Part shown: positions 8,201 through 16,550 of the stretch, in pieces | How positions within the stretch are numbered: position 1 is the stretch's first letter | Layout: each line of letters begins with the position of its first letter | DNA from: Fimbriiglobus sp. | GTDB lineage: Bacteria; Planctomycetota; Planctomycetia; Gemmatales; Gemmataceae | Reading direction: 5' to 3' | Assembly: GCA_022841795.1 (NCBI GenBank) | Contig: JALHQU010000023.1 | Span: 1 to 57,194 of the forward strand | DNA length: 57,194 nt | Position numbers and translations under genes: made by a program | Notes under the pieces: generated by a model | Told to the model about the DNA's origin: nothing | The model's input: the letters and a program-made list of their open reading frames with translations, nothing else | Database searches by the model: none

Positions 8201-9034
8201 ATGAACCGCCGGACCTTCCTGAAGATCACCGCCGCGTCCGCCGTCGTCGTCCCGACCGCCACCGTCGGGTACGGGTTCGCCGAGGCCGAGTCGCTACGGG
8301 TCGAGCGGGTGAACCAGCCACTGCCGAACCTGCCGCCGGCGTTCGACGGGCTGCGGGTGGCGTTCCTGACGGACATCCACCACGGGCCGTACACCGAACT
8401 GGAGTTCGTCGCCCAGATCGTCCGTACCACCCTCTCCTTGCAACCCGACCTGATCCTGCTCGGCGGGGACTACGGCCTCCGCGAGCGGAAGTACATCACC
8501 CCGTGCTTCGAGGTGCTTCGGGGGTTGTCCGCGCCGCTCGGAGTGTTCGGCGTGTTGGGGAACCACGACCACTGGCACGGGCTGGACGAGACGCGGGCGG
8601 GGATGCGGCGGGCCGGGGTCGAGGAACTGACCGACCGCGGGGTGTGGCTCTCCCGCGGGGCGGACCGGCTGCGGCTGGGCGGGGTGGACGACCTGTGGTG
8701 CGGGAAGCCGGACGTGGCCGCGGCGGTCGGCGACGCCACCCGTGAGGACGCCGTGGTGCTGCTCAGCCACAACCCGGACCTGGCCGAGACGCTCACCGAC
8801 CGCCGGGTCGGGCTGGTGCTGAGCGGGCACACCCACGGCGGGCAGGTGATCGTGCCGGGGATGACAAACCCGTTCATCCCGTCGCGGTACGGCGACAAGT
8901 ACTCGCACGGGCGGGTGGAGGCCCCGGCCGCCACCGTGTACGTGTCCCGCGGGCTGGGGCTGACCGGCCTGCCGGTTCGCTACAATTGCCCCCCGGAGCT
9001 GTCGCTGCTCACGCTGACGGCTCCGACCACCTGA
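8201..9034 (+). CDS. Tat-exported metallophosphoesterase
   Basis: A 277-residue calcineurin-type phosphoesterase of the YkuE group. The N-terminus MNRRTFLKITAASA is a twin-arginine signal. All metal-binding motifs are present: DIH at residues 58-60, GGD near 88, GNHDH near 125, and GHTHGGQ near 210. It should hydrolyse phosphodiesters or phosphomonoesters, possibly lipid-linked, at the outer face of the cytoplasmic membrane with two divalent metals. It is 10 nt from the following TIGR03067 gene, so the two may be cotranscribed. Start ATG 8201. Confidence 0.92.
   Translation: MNRRTFLKITAASAVVVPTATVGYGFAEAESLRVERVNQPLPNLPPAFDGLRVAFLTDIHHGPYTELEFVAQIVRTTLSLQPDLILLGGDYGLRERKYITPCFEVLRGLSAPLGVFGVLGNHDHWHGLDETRAGMRRAGVEELTDRGVWLSRGADRLRLGGVDDLWCGKPDVAAAVGDATREDAVVLLSHNPDLAETLTDRRVGLVLSGHTHGGQVIVPGMTNPFIPSRYGDKYSHGRVEAPAATVYVSRGLGLTGLPVRYNCPPELSLLTLTAPTT
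8981..8986 (+). promoter_or_regulatory. TACAAT hexamer inside the phosphoesterase gene
   Basis: A TACAAT 58 nt before the next gene could give that gene an internal promoter. Position is the only support. Confidence 0.2.
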
Positions 9035-9044
9035 GGGGCGAATC

Positions 9045-9467
9045 ATGGTGCGATGTATGCTGACAGCGGTTGCGGTCGTACTGGCGGCGTCGGCCGGCGT
9101 GGCCGCGGACAAGTCGCCGATCGACGGCAACTGGACGATCGAGTCCGTCACCCGCGACGGCAAGAAGGACGACGCGTTCACCGGCGCCAGCCGGGTTCAC
9201 GAGAATGGCAAATACACGATGAAGGCGGCCGAGGGGAAAACGCTGCCCACCAGCGAGGGCGGGTTCACCGCGGACGCGTACAAGAAGACGATCGACATGA
9301 AGCCGACCGGCGGGCGGTACAAGGACAAGACCCTGCTCGGCGTGTACAAGCTGGACGGGGACACGCTGACGATCGCGTTCGCCGAGCCGGGCAAGGACCG
9401 GCCGACGGGGTTCGACAGCAAGGAGGGCAGCGGGGTGGTGGTGGCGGTGATGAAGAAGGCGAAGTGA
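9045..9467 (+). CDS. TIGR03067 domain secreted protein
   Basis: A 140-residue exported protein: signal peptide MVRCMLTAVAVVLAASAGVAA, then one TIGR03067 domain, recognised by GNWTIESVTRDGK, the YKLDGDTLTIAFAEPGKDRPTGF block (residues about 100-122) and the G-S-G-V-V-V end. This lipocalin-like family is greatly expanded in planctomycetes and has no established function. Starts 10 nt after the phosphoesterase stop and is followed 13 nt later by a strong terminator, so it closes that transcript. Confidence 0.93.
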   Translation: MVRCMLTAVAVVLAASAGVAADKSPIDGNWTIESVTRDGKKDDAFTGASRVHENGKYTMKAAEGKTLPTSEGGFTADAYKKTIDMKPTGGRYKDKTLLGVYKLDGDTLTIAFAEPGKDRPTGFDSKEGSGVVVAVMKKAK

Positions 9468-9480
9468 GCGACCGGCACAC

Positions 9481-9508
9481 AAGCCCACGGCCGGCTGGCC
9501 GTGGGCTT
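9481..9508 (+). terminator. Rho-independent terminator
   Basis: AAGCCCACGGCC-GGCT-GGCCGTGGGCTT forms a perfect 12-bp stem with a four-base loop, followed by CTTCTT. It ends the phosphoesterase/TIGR03067 transcript and also abuts the end of the converging Uma2 gene. Confidence 0.8.
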
Positions 9509-9511
9509 CTT

Positions 9512-10126
9512 CTACACCACCCAGCCCTTGCCGCTCGCCGGGTGCGTCACCTCGATCTTCGGCCGCGGCGTGCCGGCCACCAGCTTGAGCGTCAGCCCGA
9601 GTGCCGTACTGGTCAGCACCAGCCCGTTCGCCACCTCCGACCGCCCGGCTGATGCCAGCGTCCCGTTCGCCAGGGTGAACAGTTCGACCGCCCACGGGTT
9701 CCGCTCGACCACCAGCACCTCGCGGGTGTTCACCGCCGCGTAGAAGTCGAACTTGGCGTGCGGGTCTTCCCCCTCGCTGATGATCTCGACCAGGAAGTCC
9801 GGCCCGCCCACCCAGTGCGACCCGTGGTTCACCGCCGGGTTCGAGTTCAGGTACACCACCACGTCCGGCCCGCGGAAGTTGGTCGTCCAATCGGCGTGCC
9901 GGTCGGTGACGTTCACGCCCATCCGCACAACGCCGAGTCGAGGCTCCGCCACTGCCGCCGCCAGCGGTAGGGCGAAGTTGAACTGGATTTCCTGATGCTC
10001 GTCGTTGGGCAGAGGGGGCACGACCAGTACTCCTTCCCACATTTCGTCGTACTTGGACCCGTCCTCCGAGTCGTACCGCTCCCGCCACTCCTTCGCCCGC
10101 TCCGGGTCGAGGATCAGCACCGGCAT
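9512..10126 (-). CDS. Uma2 family endonuclease (DUF820)
   Basis: A 204-residue member of the Uma2 restriction-endonuclease-fold family. The PD-(D/E)XK core is visible as GPDVVVYL, PDFLVEIISEGED and the following KFDFYAAVNTREVLVVE, which supply the acidic residues and lysine. These proteins are massively multiplied in planctomycetes and cyanobacteria; substrate is unknown. ATG 10126 follows GGAGGT by five bases, and that ribosome binding site overlaps the TAA of the PVC-cytochrome gene 11 nt upstream, so the two form an operon. Confidence 0.88.
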   Translation of the reverse strand: MPVLILDPERAKEWRERYDSEDGSKYDEMWEGVLVVPPLPNDEHQEIQFNFALPLAAAVAEPRLGVVRMGVNVTDRHADWTTNFRGPDVVVYLNSNPAVNHGSHWVGGPDFLVEIISEGEDPHAKFDFYAAVNTREVLVVERNPWAVELFTLANGTLASAGRSEVANGLVLTSTALGLTLKLVAGTPRPKIEVTHPASGKGWVV

Positions 10127-10137
10127 GGCGACCTCCG

Positions 10138-13100
10138 TTACTTCTTCGCCGGCTCGCGCAGGCCGGCCAGGAATTCTACCACGTCGCGCAGCTCCCGCTT
10201 GCTCATCTTCTTCACCAGGTCTTCCGGCATCGCGCTCTTGTCCGGCTTCTCGAAGTCCACGTCCGCCGCCGGCACCTTCACGATCTTCGCGTCCGACGTG
10301 GCGATGGTGTACTCGGCCTTCGTCTTCCCCTTCAGCACCCCGCTCACCGTCCGCCCGTCGAGCAGCGTCAGTTGCACGCTCTCGTACCCCTTGGCGATCT
10401 GCTTGCTCGGGTGGGTGATCGCCTCCAGCAGGTAGTCGCGGGTCTTGTCGGCGGCGATGCCGTTCATCGGCGGGCCGACCTCCCCGCCCTGGCCGTCCAG
10501 CTTGTGGCACCGCTGGCAGTACACGGCGGCGGTGTTCAGGAAGATGTCCCGCCCGCGGTCGGCGTCCCCGCCGGCGAGCGACTCGCGGAAGCGGCTGAGG
10601 TGGTCGGTCGCCTCGGCGGCGCGGGAGGCGGTGTCGATCGCCTTCAGCTTCTCTCGTAGCGGGGCGTACAGCTTCAGTCCGGCTTTCTCGGCCCGCACCT
10701 TCGCCGCTTCGAGCACGTCCAGCTTCAGCTTGTCCGGCACCTTCCCGGCCAGGTACCCGTCCAGCCACTCCGCCAAGGCCGTATCCACATCTCTCGACGC
10801 GAACAGCTTGCCCATCGCTTCCAGCGCCATCTGCTTCTCGACCACCGCCGCCTTCTCGTCCTGCAGTACCGCCGGCAGGTCCTTTTCCGCGGATGTCGGA
10901 TCCCTACGGGCGTTGATGACCCGCACCGCCCCCCGCAGTTTCGGCTCGGTCGAATCCGCCATCACCTTCAGCGCCGCGGCCAACTCCTTCGCCCGGATTT
11001 CGTCCAGGGCGATGAGCGAATCCACCCGCAGGTTCACCGGCTGTTTGTCGTCCGTGACGGTGGCGAACAGCAGCGGGCCGGCGTCGGACAGGCCGAGCTT
11101 CTTGGCGCACTCGGCGGCCTCCTTGCGGACCACGCTCGACCCGACGAAGATCTTCGCCAACACCGGCTTCATCGCCTCGACCACCACGATCGGATTCCGC
11201 TCGGCCAGGTCCTGCCTGCACCCGGTGATGTGGTCCCGCTTGCTCGGCTTCGGCCAGTCGGCGAGCAGCTTGAGGGCGGCGGCGCGGAGGTAGTCCTGCT
11301 CATTCGGCCGGGCGGCGAACCGGGCCAGCCGCTCGGCGTTGTCCTTCTCCCCGAGCTTGAAGTTGGCCGACAGCGCCCGGAACTGCACCGCATCGTCCAG
11401 GCCGGACTGGTCGCTCAACTTGGCGAGGTCGGCCATCGGTTCCGTCAAATTCTGGTCGTGGATGGCGCGGGCGGCCTCGGCCACGATCTTCGGGTCGCCG
11501 TCGCTCAGGAACTCGTTCAGCTTCTTGCACTCCATCCGCCGCAGGGCCAGCACCACGCCCATCCGCACCGCCGGGGTGTCGTAGTCCTTCTTCACCCCCT
11601 GCCACGCGGAGAGCAGGTCGCACGGGTTCTTGGTCATCGTCACCAGCCCCTGCACCGCCGCCTGACGGACGTACACGTCCTTGTCCGCGTTCGACTTCAG
11701 CAGGTCGAACAGCGGGGCATAAGCTGCCTGTTCGGAGCCGGGGAAGTGGATGCCAACGTCGTGTCTTGTCGGGTTGTGCAGGTGCCCGTAGGCCCGTGCG
11801 CCCGCGGCTTGCATCCTGGGTCCAGCATCTTTGAGGAAGCCGGTGATGGCTTCTTGAACTTGTGGTAGCACGCCTTGCCGAACCGGGTGAGCAACCCGCC
11901 CGAACACGACGGCCGTCTGATACCTCACCTCCTCGTCTTTGTCTGAGGCGAAAGCGGCAAGAGAAAGCGTGTCGTTGACCTGAGCAAGTCCCCAAATAGC
12001 ATGGATGCGGGCGAACCGATCCTTCGACTCCGTCGTCACCAGTTTGAACTGCTTGACCGCATCAAATCGGTCTCGCGCCGCCAGTTCGTACTGCGCCTCC
12101 AGCCGCACCTGTTGGTGCGGGTGGCCGAGCAGCTTCGCCAGTTCGTCCGCACTCTTCTTCTCGAACCCCTCGGCGAGCAGCTTCTTCGCCTCGGCCACGG
12201 CCGGGTTCTTCATCGCCTCCGCGTCCGTCACCTTGAAAATGCGACCTTTCCCTGGGGGGTTCCACCCGCCCACCCAGTCGGAGAAGTAGAACGCCCCGTC
12301 CGGCCCGAACTCGCAGTCGGTCGGCACCATGTTCGTCACGAACTCCTTCTCCGTCACCTCGAAGCTGGCCCCCTTCGGCTTCACGCTGACACTCCAGATC
12401 TTGCTGCCGCCGGGGTTAGCGGTGAAGTCGCAGGCGAAGAAGTGGCCCTTGTACCTGTCGTTCAACCCGACGCCGGGGTAGTGCGTAATGCCCGACGGCC
12501 CGTTGCCGAAGTGCTTGAGCGGGGGGACGACGTAGGCGGGCGGGCCGCCGTCCGGTCCGGGAACGTGCCAGATCTTTTCCGTGTTCCACGGCCCGCGGTT
12601 GCCCTGCGGAACGGCCGCGGTGTGCATGAGCGTGCCGTACTGGTACCCGCACCGCCACCCGCTGTCGCCCCCTTCCACGATCTGCACCCAGCGTGCCCTA
12701 TCGCCGCTGTCGCAGTTGTTGTCGTAGGTGAACAGATTTCCGAAGTCGTCGAACGCCAGTTCCTGCGGGTTCCGCAGCCCGGTGTGAACGATCTCCATGT
12801 TCTTCCCATCCGGGTCGCACCGCAGCACCGCCCCGCTGTCCGTGTTCACCAGGTGCTTCTTGTCGAGGGTGGTGACGTTGAACCCGCGGTCGCCGATGCT
12901 GAAGTACAGCTTGCCGTCCGGCCCCATCCGCAGCCCGTGCAGGTCGTGGCCGATGAACTGCGCCCGCACCCCGAACCCGGTGGCGAGCGACTCCTTCTTG
13001 TCCGCCTCGCCGGCGCCCTTCGTGTCGGTCAGCCGGTACAGGTCCGGGATGTTGGTGAAGTACACGCTCCCCTTGCGGGCCAGCACCCCGGCCCCGATGC

Positions 13101-13584
13101 CGTCCTTGAGCTGGTTGTACCCCTTGCTGAACACCGTCGATTTGTCCGCCCGCCCTTTGCCGGTGCTGTCCCACACCAGCCGCACCTGGTCGTCGTACCC
13201 CTGGTACCCGTCGTCCTTCGCCCCGTACTTGTGCTTGGCGTACATCTTCAGCCGGTCCTCGACCGACCGCGAGCCGATGTCCTCGTCCAGCCAGTACATG
13301 TGCCCGCGGGTGTCCGGCACGCCCTTGTCGAACCGGGTGGTCTCGGCGACGAACGCCCGCCCCTTCTCGTCGAAGCAGAACGCCACCGGGTTGGCCATGA
13401 GTGGTTCGGCCGCCCACACCTCCACCGTCAGGCCGGCCGGCACGCCGACGGCGGCGCGGGCCTTCTCGGCGTCGGTGTTCGCCGCCACCGGGTCCTTGGC
13501 CGCGTCCGGCGGGACGGCGACGACGAGCGTGGACAAAAGTACCGCAACGGGCGCGGCCAGGCACAAGTTGATCCGGCGGGGCAT
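10138..13584 (-). CDS. PVC-type haem-binding CxxCH protein with propeller and HEAT repeats
   Basis: A 1148-residue exported protein. Signal peptide MPRRINLCLAAPVAVLLSTLVVA; residues about 45-420 form a membrane-bound-dehydrogenase-type beta propeller (TIGR02604; FCFDEKGRAFVAET, GPDGKLYFSIGDRG, AFDDFGNLFTYDNNCD); a long HEAT-repeat region spans about 450-1000; the last 125 residues are the Pirellula/Verrucomicrobium haem domain (TIGR02603) with the haem motif CQRCH near residue 1024. Typical of planctomycete periplasmic oxidation of sugars or unknown substrates. ATG 13584 is chosen because it starts the signal peptide; the in-frame ATG at 13695 would translate a palindromic repeat. First gene of an operon with the Uma2 gene. 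Confidence 0.93.
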   Translation of the reverse strand: MPRRINLCLAAPVAVLLSTLVVAVPPDAAKDPVAANTDAEKARAAVGVPAGLTVEVWAAEPLMANPVAFCFDEKGRAFVAETTRFDKGVPDTRGHMYWLDEDIGSRSVEDRLKMYAKHKYGAKDDGYQGYDDQVRLVWDSTGKGRADKSTVFSKGYNQLKDGIGAGVLARKGSVYFTNIPDLYRLTDTKGAGEADKKESLATGFGVRAQFIGHDLHGLRMGPDGKLYFSIGDRGFNVTTLDKKHLVNTDSGAVLRCDPDGKNMEIVHTGLRNPQELAFDDFGNLFTYDNNCDSGDRARWVQIVEGGDSGWRCGYQYGTLMHTAAVPQGNRGPWNTEKIWHVPGPDGGPPAYVVPPLKHFGNGPSGITHYPGVGLNDRYKGHFFACDFTANPGGSKIWSVSVKPKGASFEVTEKEFVTNMVPTDCEFGPDGAFYFSDWVGGWNPPGKGRIFKVTDAEAMKNPAVAEAKKLLAEGFEKKSADELAKLLGHPHQQVRLEAQYELAARDRFDAVKQFKLVTTESKDRFARIHAIWGLAQVNDTLSLAAFASDKDEEVRYQTAVVFGRVAHPVRQGVLPQVQEAITGFLKDAGPRMQAAGARAYGHLHNPTRHDVGIHFPGSEQAAYAPLFDLLKSNADKDVYVRQAAVQGLVTMTKNPCDLLSAWQGVKKDYDTPAVRMGVVLALRRMECKKLNEFLSDGDPKIVAEAARAIHDQNLTEPMADLAKLSDQSGLDDAVQFRALSANFKLGEKDNAERLARFAARPNEQDYLRAAALKLLADWPKPSKRDHITGCRQDLAERNPIVVVEAMKPVLAKIFVGSSVVRKEAAECAKKLGLSDAGPLLFATVTDDKQPVNLRVDSLIALDEIRAKELAAALKVMADSTEPKLRGAVRVINARRDPTSAEKDLPAVLQDEKAAVVEKQMALEAMGKLFASRDVDTALAEWLDGYLAGKVPDKLKLDVLEAAKVRAEKAGLKLYAPLREKLKAIDTASRAAEATDHLSRFRESLAGGDADRGRDIFLNTAAVYCQRCHKLDGQGGEVGPPMNGIAADKTRDYLLEAITHPSKQIAKGYESVQLTLLDGRTVSGVLKGKTKAEYTIATSDAKIVKVPAADVDFEKPDKSAMPEDLVKKMSKRELRDVVEFLAGLREPAKK

Positions 13585-13650
13585 CGGAACCTCGACGACG
13601 AGAGAGTGAGGCGGGATGTAGTCAGCGTAGCGGACGGGCGGCGGCCAGCC

Positions 13651-13718
13651 AATAAGTAGTAGGCACACTCCGTGTGCCGTTCCGAATGACGGCACACGGA
13701 GTGTGCCTACTACTTATT
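13651..13718. repeat. Dispersed palindrome family B, copy 1
   Basis: Exact 30-bp arms (13651-13680, 13689-13718) round TCCGAATG, containing AGTAGTAGGCACACTCCGTG. The right arm overlaps the stop codon of the gene at 13717. A near-identical copy is at 33811-33878. Confidence 0.9.
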
Positions 13719-14538
13719 AGCCCACCACCAGACGCTCCCCGAACCGCCGCCGCAGCATGACGACAGCCGCCCCGGACAGCGGCACCCCGACGAGGCGAAG
13801 CACCTTCAGCCGGTCCAGGCTGCGGGTCGTGGCAAGGGTGTTCGCCCCGGCGTCGGTGACGGTGTGACAGTTCGACAGGTCGAGCTCTTCGAGCGTGGAT
13901 GCGAAGGAGGCTCCGGGGAATGCGGACACGAAGTGGACGAGCCACGCATCAGACATCTGGTTCAGCGACAGGTCGAGGGTACGGAGGGCGGTGAACACCG
14001 GCGCCCGCATGAGTTCGGCGAACGCCGGGCCGGGGTTGCCGCCGGGGTCGGCCAGCACTTCCACTCGCGGGCCGAGTTTCAACCCGGTCACCCGCCGCCA
14101 GCTCAGTCGGGTGGTCCAGCCGGTTGCCCCTTGCCCCCACAGGCGTTCGACGTGAACCACGCGGATCGGGTGCAGGTCGAACCAGTCCGGGTTCAGTTCG
14201 CGGCCCCAGTCGTCCCAGATCCCGTACCCGACGCGGATGGCGTCCGGGAAGCCCCGTCGCCACGTCACCCGCCCGTCCGCCCGCAGATATTCGGGCAGGT
14301 CGAACCGCCAGGCGTGCTCAAACGCCTCCTGCAACTGTCGCTCCAAGGCCTTCGCCTCGCGGAACTCGCGGGTGCGGGGGTGGAGCGTTTCCAACGCGAT
14401 CTGGGTGCGGATGAAGTGGGCGCGTGCGATGTGGTGCGGTTCGTCCGTCTCCTCCAGGAAGTCGGCGTACACCAGCCGCGGCAGGTCATCCGCCGGGTTC
14501 GCGGCGATGGCCCGGAGGAACGGCAGGTGGGGGTCCAT
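13717..14538 (-). CDS. TIGR02996 domain leucine-rich-repeat protein
   Basis: A 273-residue cytoplasmic protein. Residues 1-50 are the TIGR02996 domain (FLRAIAANPADDLPRLVYADFLEE), and the C-terminal 100 residues carry leucine-rich-repeat elements (LRTLDLSLNQMSD, LEELDLSNCHTVTDAG). The family is characteristic of Gemmata-like planctomycetes and of unknown function. Its stop codon lies in a 30-bp palindrome arm. It is the last gene of a minus-strand run Uma2 / TIGR02996 / TIGR02996, and its start is separated from the upstream gene by 49 nt holding a C-rich palindrome. Confidence 0.9.
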   Translation of the reverse strand: MDPHLPFLRAIAANPADDLPRLVYADFLEETDEPHHIARAHFIRTQIALETLHPRTREFREAKALERQLQEAFEHAWRFDLPEYLRADGRVTWRRGFPDAIRVGYGIWDDWGRELNPDWFDLHPIRVVHVERLWGQGATGWTTRLSWRRVTGLKLGPRVEVLADPGGNPGPAFAELMRAPVFTALRTLDLSLNQMSDAWLVHFVSAFPGASFASTLEELDLSNCHTVTDAGANTLATTRSLDRLKVLRLVGVPLSGAAVVMLRRRFGERLVVG

Positions 14539-14545
14539 AATTCGC

Positions 14546-14572
14546 TCCCCTCGCCCCCTGGGGAGAGGGGTT
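14546..14572. repeat. C-rich palindrome between the TIGR02996 genes
   Basis: CCCCTCGCCCCCTGGGGAGAGGGG is a short hairpin followed by a TTGGGGGTGAGGGGGTG tail, the same vocabulary as the E-family elements at 46585 and 55650. Confidence 0.5.
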
Positions 14573-14587
14573 GGGGGTGAGGGGGTG

Positions 14588-15751
14588 CTACTCCTCGTCG
14601 CCGAGGTCTAGGCGAAACTCAGTCACCTGCTGCTCCAAACTCACCGACACCCCTGCCACCTCCAGCGCATCAATGCCGATCGGCGAGAGCAGGTTGCCGT
14701 CCAGGTGCAGGTACTCCAAGTGTGGGATCGCAGGGTGTGCCGCCAGCAGCCGGACACCGTCGTCGGTGATGTTGCACCGGCACAGGTCCAGCCCCTTCAG
14801 CCGGTTGATGAACCCGGACGCCAGCAGTTCCTCCACCCCGGCGTCGGCGAACTCGCCGTTGCGGAAGGTGAAATGCTCCAGCGCCTTCAGGTGCTGGCTG
14901 CGGAAGAACGACTGCAAGTCGCCCTCGGTGATTGGCTCCCGATCGGACCCGAGTTCGCCATTCGGGGGCATGAGCGAAACGGTGTCGAGGTGCAGCCGTC
15001 GCAGGCTCGGCAAGCCGTCGTTGTACCCGATCATGTAGAACCGGCACCGCGGGTTGTTGTAGGTGATGTGGATGGTGTGCAGGTGCGGGTAGTCGGCCAC
15101 GCCGAACAGCCGCGACTCGGAGAAGTGATCCACGCACAGCTTCACCGATTCGAGCCGCGGCATGGCCTCGATCGCGTCGTGCAGGTGCGATCCCGCGGCG
15201 ACCACCTGCGCCTCCACCGAACCGACCTCGAAGTGCCGCAGGTGTGTTAACCTTCCGGAGTGACGGAGCGAGTCGAGCGGGGCCTCGAACAGCATCTCAT
15301 ACGGCTCGGTCCGGATTTCGACCGGCTGTTGGTTCTGCTCGATCGACAAGGCCGAGAGCAGCCGGGTGAACGGGTTGGCGGCGAGCGCCGCCACGATCCC
15401 GCCGCTCAGTCGGCCGACCCGGGCGGCGTCGATCCACCCCCGCCGCCATGTCACGCTCACGTTCGGCTCCATCGGCTCGGCGACGGACACCGCGGTCGGC
15501 GGGCGTTGCAGGTGCGGCCACAACTCACCCAGCCATTCCCGCTCGTGCTGTAGGCGGATCTCGAACGCCGCCTGCTCCAGTTCGCGGAGCTTGTCGGCCG
15601 ACTGGTTGCGGTCCTCGGCGGCCAGTTGCAGGCGGATGTACTCGCCCCGCGGGTCGCCGTCCTCGATCAGGCAGTCGGCGTAGGCGGCGTGCAGGGCCGC
15701 GTCGTCCGGGGTGGCGACGAGCGCCGCCTCCAGCGCCTCGCGGGTGGTCAT
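14588..15751 (-). CDS. TIGR02996 domain leucine-rich-repeat protein
   Basis: A 387-residue paralogue in architecture of the preceding gene. TIGR02996 domain at residues 1-50 (ALVATPDDAALHAAYADCLIEDGDPRGEYIRLQ), with a second, LRR-like half (LKALEHFTFRNGEFADAGVEELL, LKGLDLCRCNITDDGVRLLAAHP, LEYLHLDGN). No signal peptide. Its ATG overlaps the stop of the upstream Uma2 gene by four bases (ATGA), so the two are translationally coupled. Function unknown. Confidence 0.9.
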   Translation of the reverse strand: MTTREALEAALVATPDDAALHAAYADCLIEDGDPRGEYIRLQLAAEDRNQSADKLRELEQAAFEIRLQHEREWLGELWPHLQRPPTAVSVAEPMEPNVSVTWRRGWIDAARVGRLSGGIVAALAANPFTRLLSALSIEQNQQPVEIRTEPYEMLFEAPLDSLRHSGRLTHLRHFEVGSVEAQVVAAGSHLHDAIEAMPRLESVKLCVDHFSESRLFGVADYPHLHTIHITYNNPRCRFYMIGYNDGLPSLRRLHLDTVSLMPPNGELGSDREPITEGDLQSFFRSQHLKALEHFTFRNGEFADAGVEELLASGFINRLKGLDLCRCNITDDGVRLLAAHPAIPHLEYLHLDGNLLSPIGIDALEVAGVSVSLEQQVTEFRLDLGDEE

Positions 15752-16413
15752 GGGAAGAAGTCGGCCACAGGGATGGGGGTGTTCGAAACGGCCAGAAGCG
15801 AGATCGTATCCCCGGAGACCAGCCGCAGACAGGTGCGGTAGCTCTGCCCGCCGGCCGGGATCGGCCGCGGGTCGCGGAACACCAGCAGGCGTTCGTTTTC
15901 CACGTCCAGCACCCAGTAGTCAGCGATTCCCGCGGTGGCGTACAGCTCAGCCTTGGTGGTGGTGTCGTAGAAGAGGGTGGTATCGGACACCTCTGCCACC
16001 ACCAGTGCGAGTGAGGCGTCGGGGGGGGTCGGGGAGCGGTGGTAGGTTCGCCAAGTGCCTGGCACCACAGCCACATCCGGCTCAGGCACGGTGGCGGCTC
16101 CGACGTCGAGAGCCTTCTCCTCACGCACGTAGAACCCGACTCCAAAGACCGCCCGGAACACGTCCGCGAGTGCGGACACCCCGCAAGCGTGCGGCTCCTT
16201 CATCGCGGCCATTTCGAGCACCTCGCCGTAAATGAGCATGACGCGGCGGCCGTCGAAAAACCCATGCTCGGCCAGTGTGAAGTACTGGTCGCGGGTGAAG
16301 CGAACCCCGTGTCGCGTGTGGTTCGCCGGCAGAATGCCGAGCGCGACCATGCGGTCGAACTCGGCGTCGGTGAACTGGACCGGAGTCGGCTCGGCGAGTG
16401 CGGTCGGAGTCAT
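15748..16413 (-). CDS. Uma2 family endonuclease (DUF820)
   Basis: A 221-residue Uma2 protein, first gene of a three-gene minus-strand unit with the two TIGR02996 genes. Motifs: FTRDQYFTLAEHGFFDGRRVMLIYGEVLEM (N-terminal family signature, given here in part), PEPDVAVVPG, ALVVAEVSDTTLFYDTTTKAELYA and IADYWVLDVENERL, which give the acidic residues and lysine of the PD-(D/E)XK fold. Coupling to TIGR02996 genes is unexplained. Start ATG 16413; a family A palindrome lies just upstream. Confidence 0.9.
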   Translation of the reverse strand: MTPTALAEPTPVQFTDAEFDRMVALGILPANHTRHGVRFTRDQYFTLAEHGFFDGRRVMLIYGEVLEMAAMKEPHACGVSALADVFRAVFGVGFYVREEKALDVGAATVPEPDVAVVPGTWRTYHRSPTPPDASLALVVAEVSDTTLFYDTTTKAELYATAGIADYWVLDVENERLLVFRDPRPIPAGGQSYRTCLRLVSGDTISLLAVSNTPIPVADFFP

Positions 16414-16477
16414 CGGATCACCTCCGGTGCCAGGGTAACGGATGTGCGACGTGCGAACCAGACGGGTCTTCGCTGAT

Positions 16478-16542
16478 GGCGAGCCGGGAGCGTGAGCGAC
16501 CGGAGATTGAGCACCTCCGGTCGCTCACGCTCCCGGCTCGCC
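16478..16542. repeat. Dispersed palindrome family A, copy 2
   Basis: GGCGAGCCGGGAGCGTGA plus GCGACCGGAG, a short centre, and the exact complement. It follows the acyl-CoA dehydrogenase stop by 9 nt and precedes the Uma2 start. Confidence 0.9.
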
Positions 16543-16550
16543 GGGTTCGC

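Noticed and set aside
12001-13659. A 552-aa plus-strand open frame
   Set aside because: Antisense to the PVC cytochrome; no recognisable motif.
13585-13695. Upstream start of the PVC cytochrome
   Set aside because: The extra residues are encoded by palindrome B and precede a normal signal peptide.
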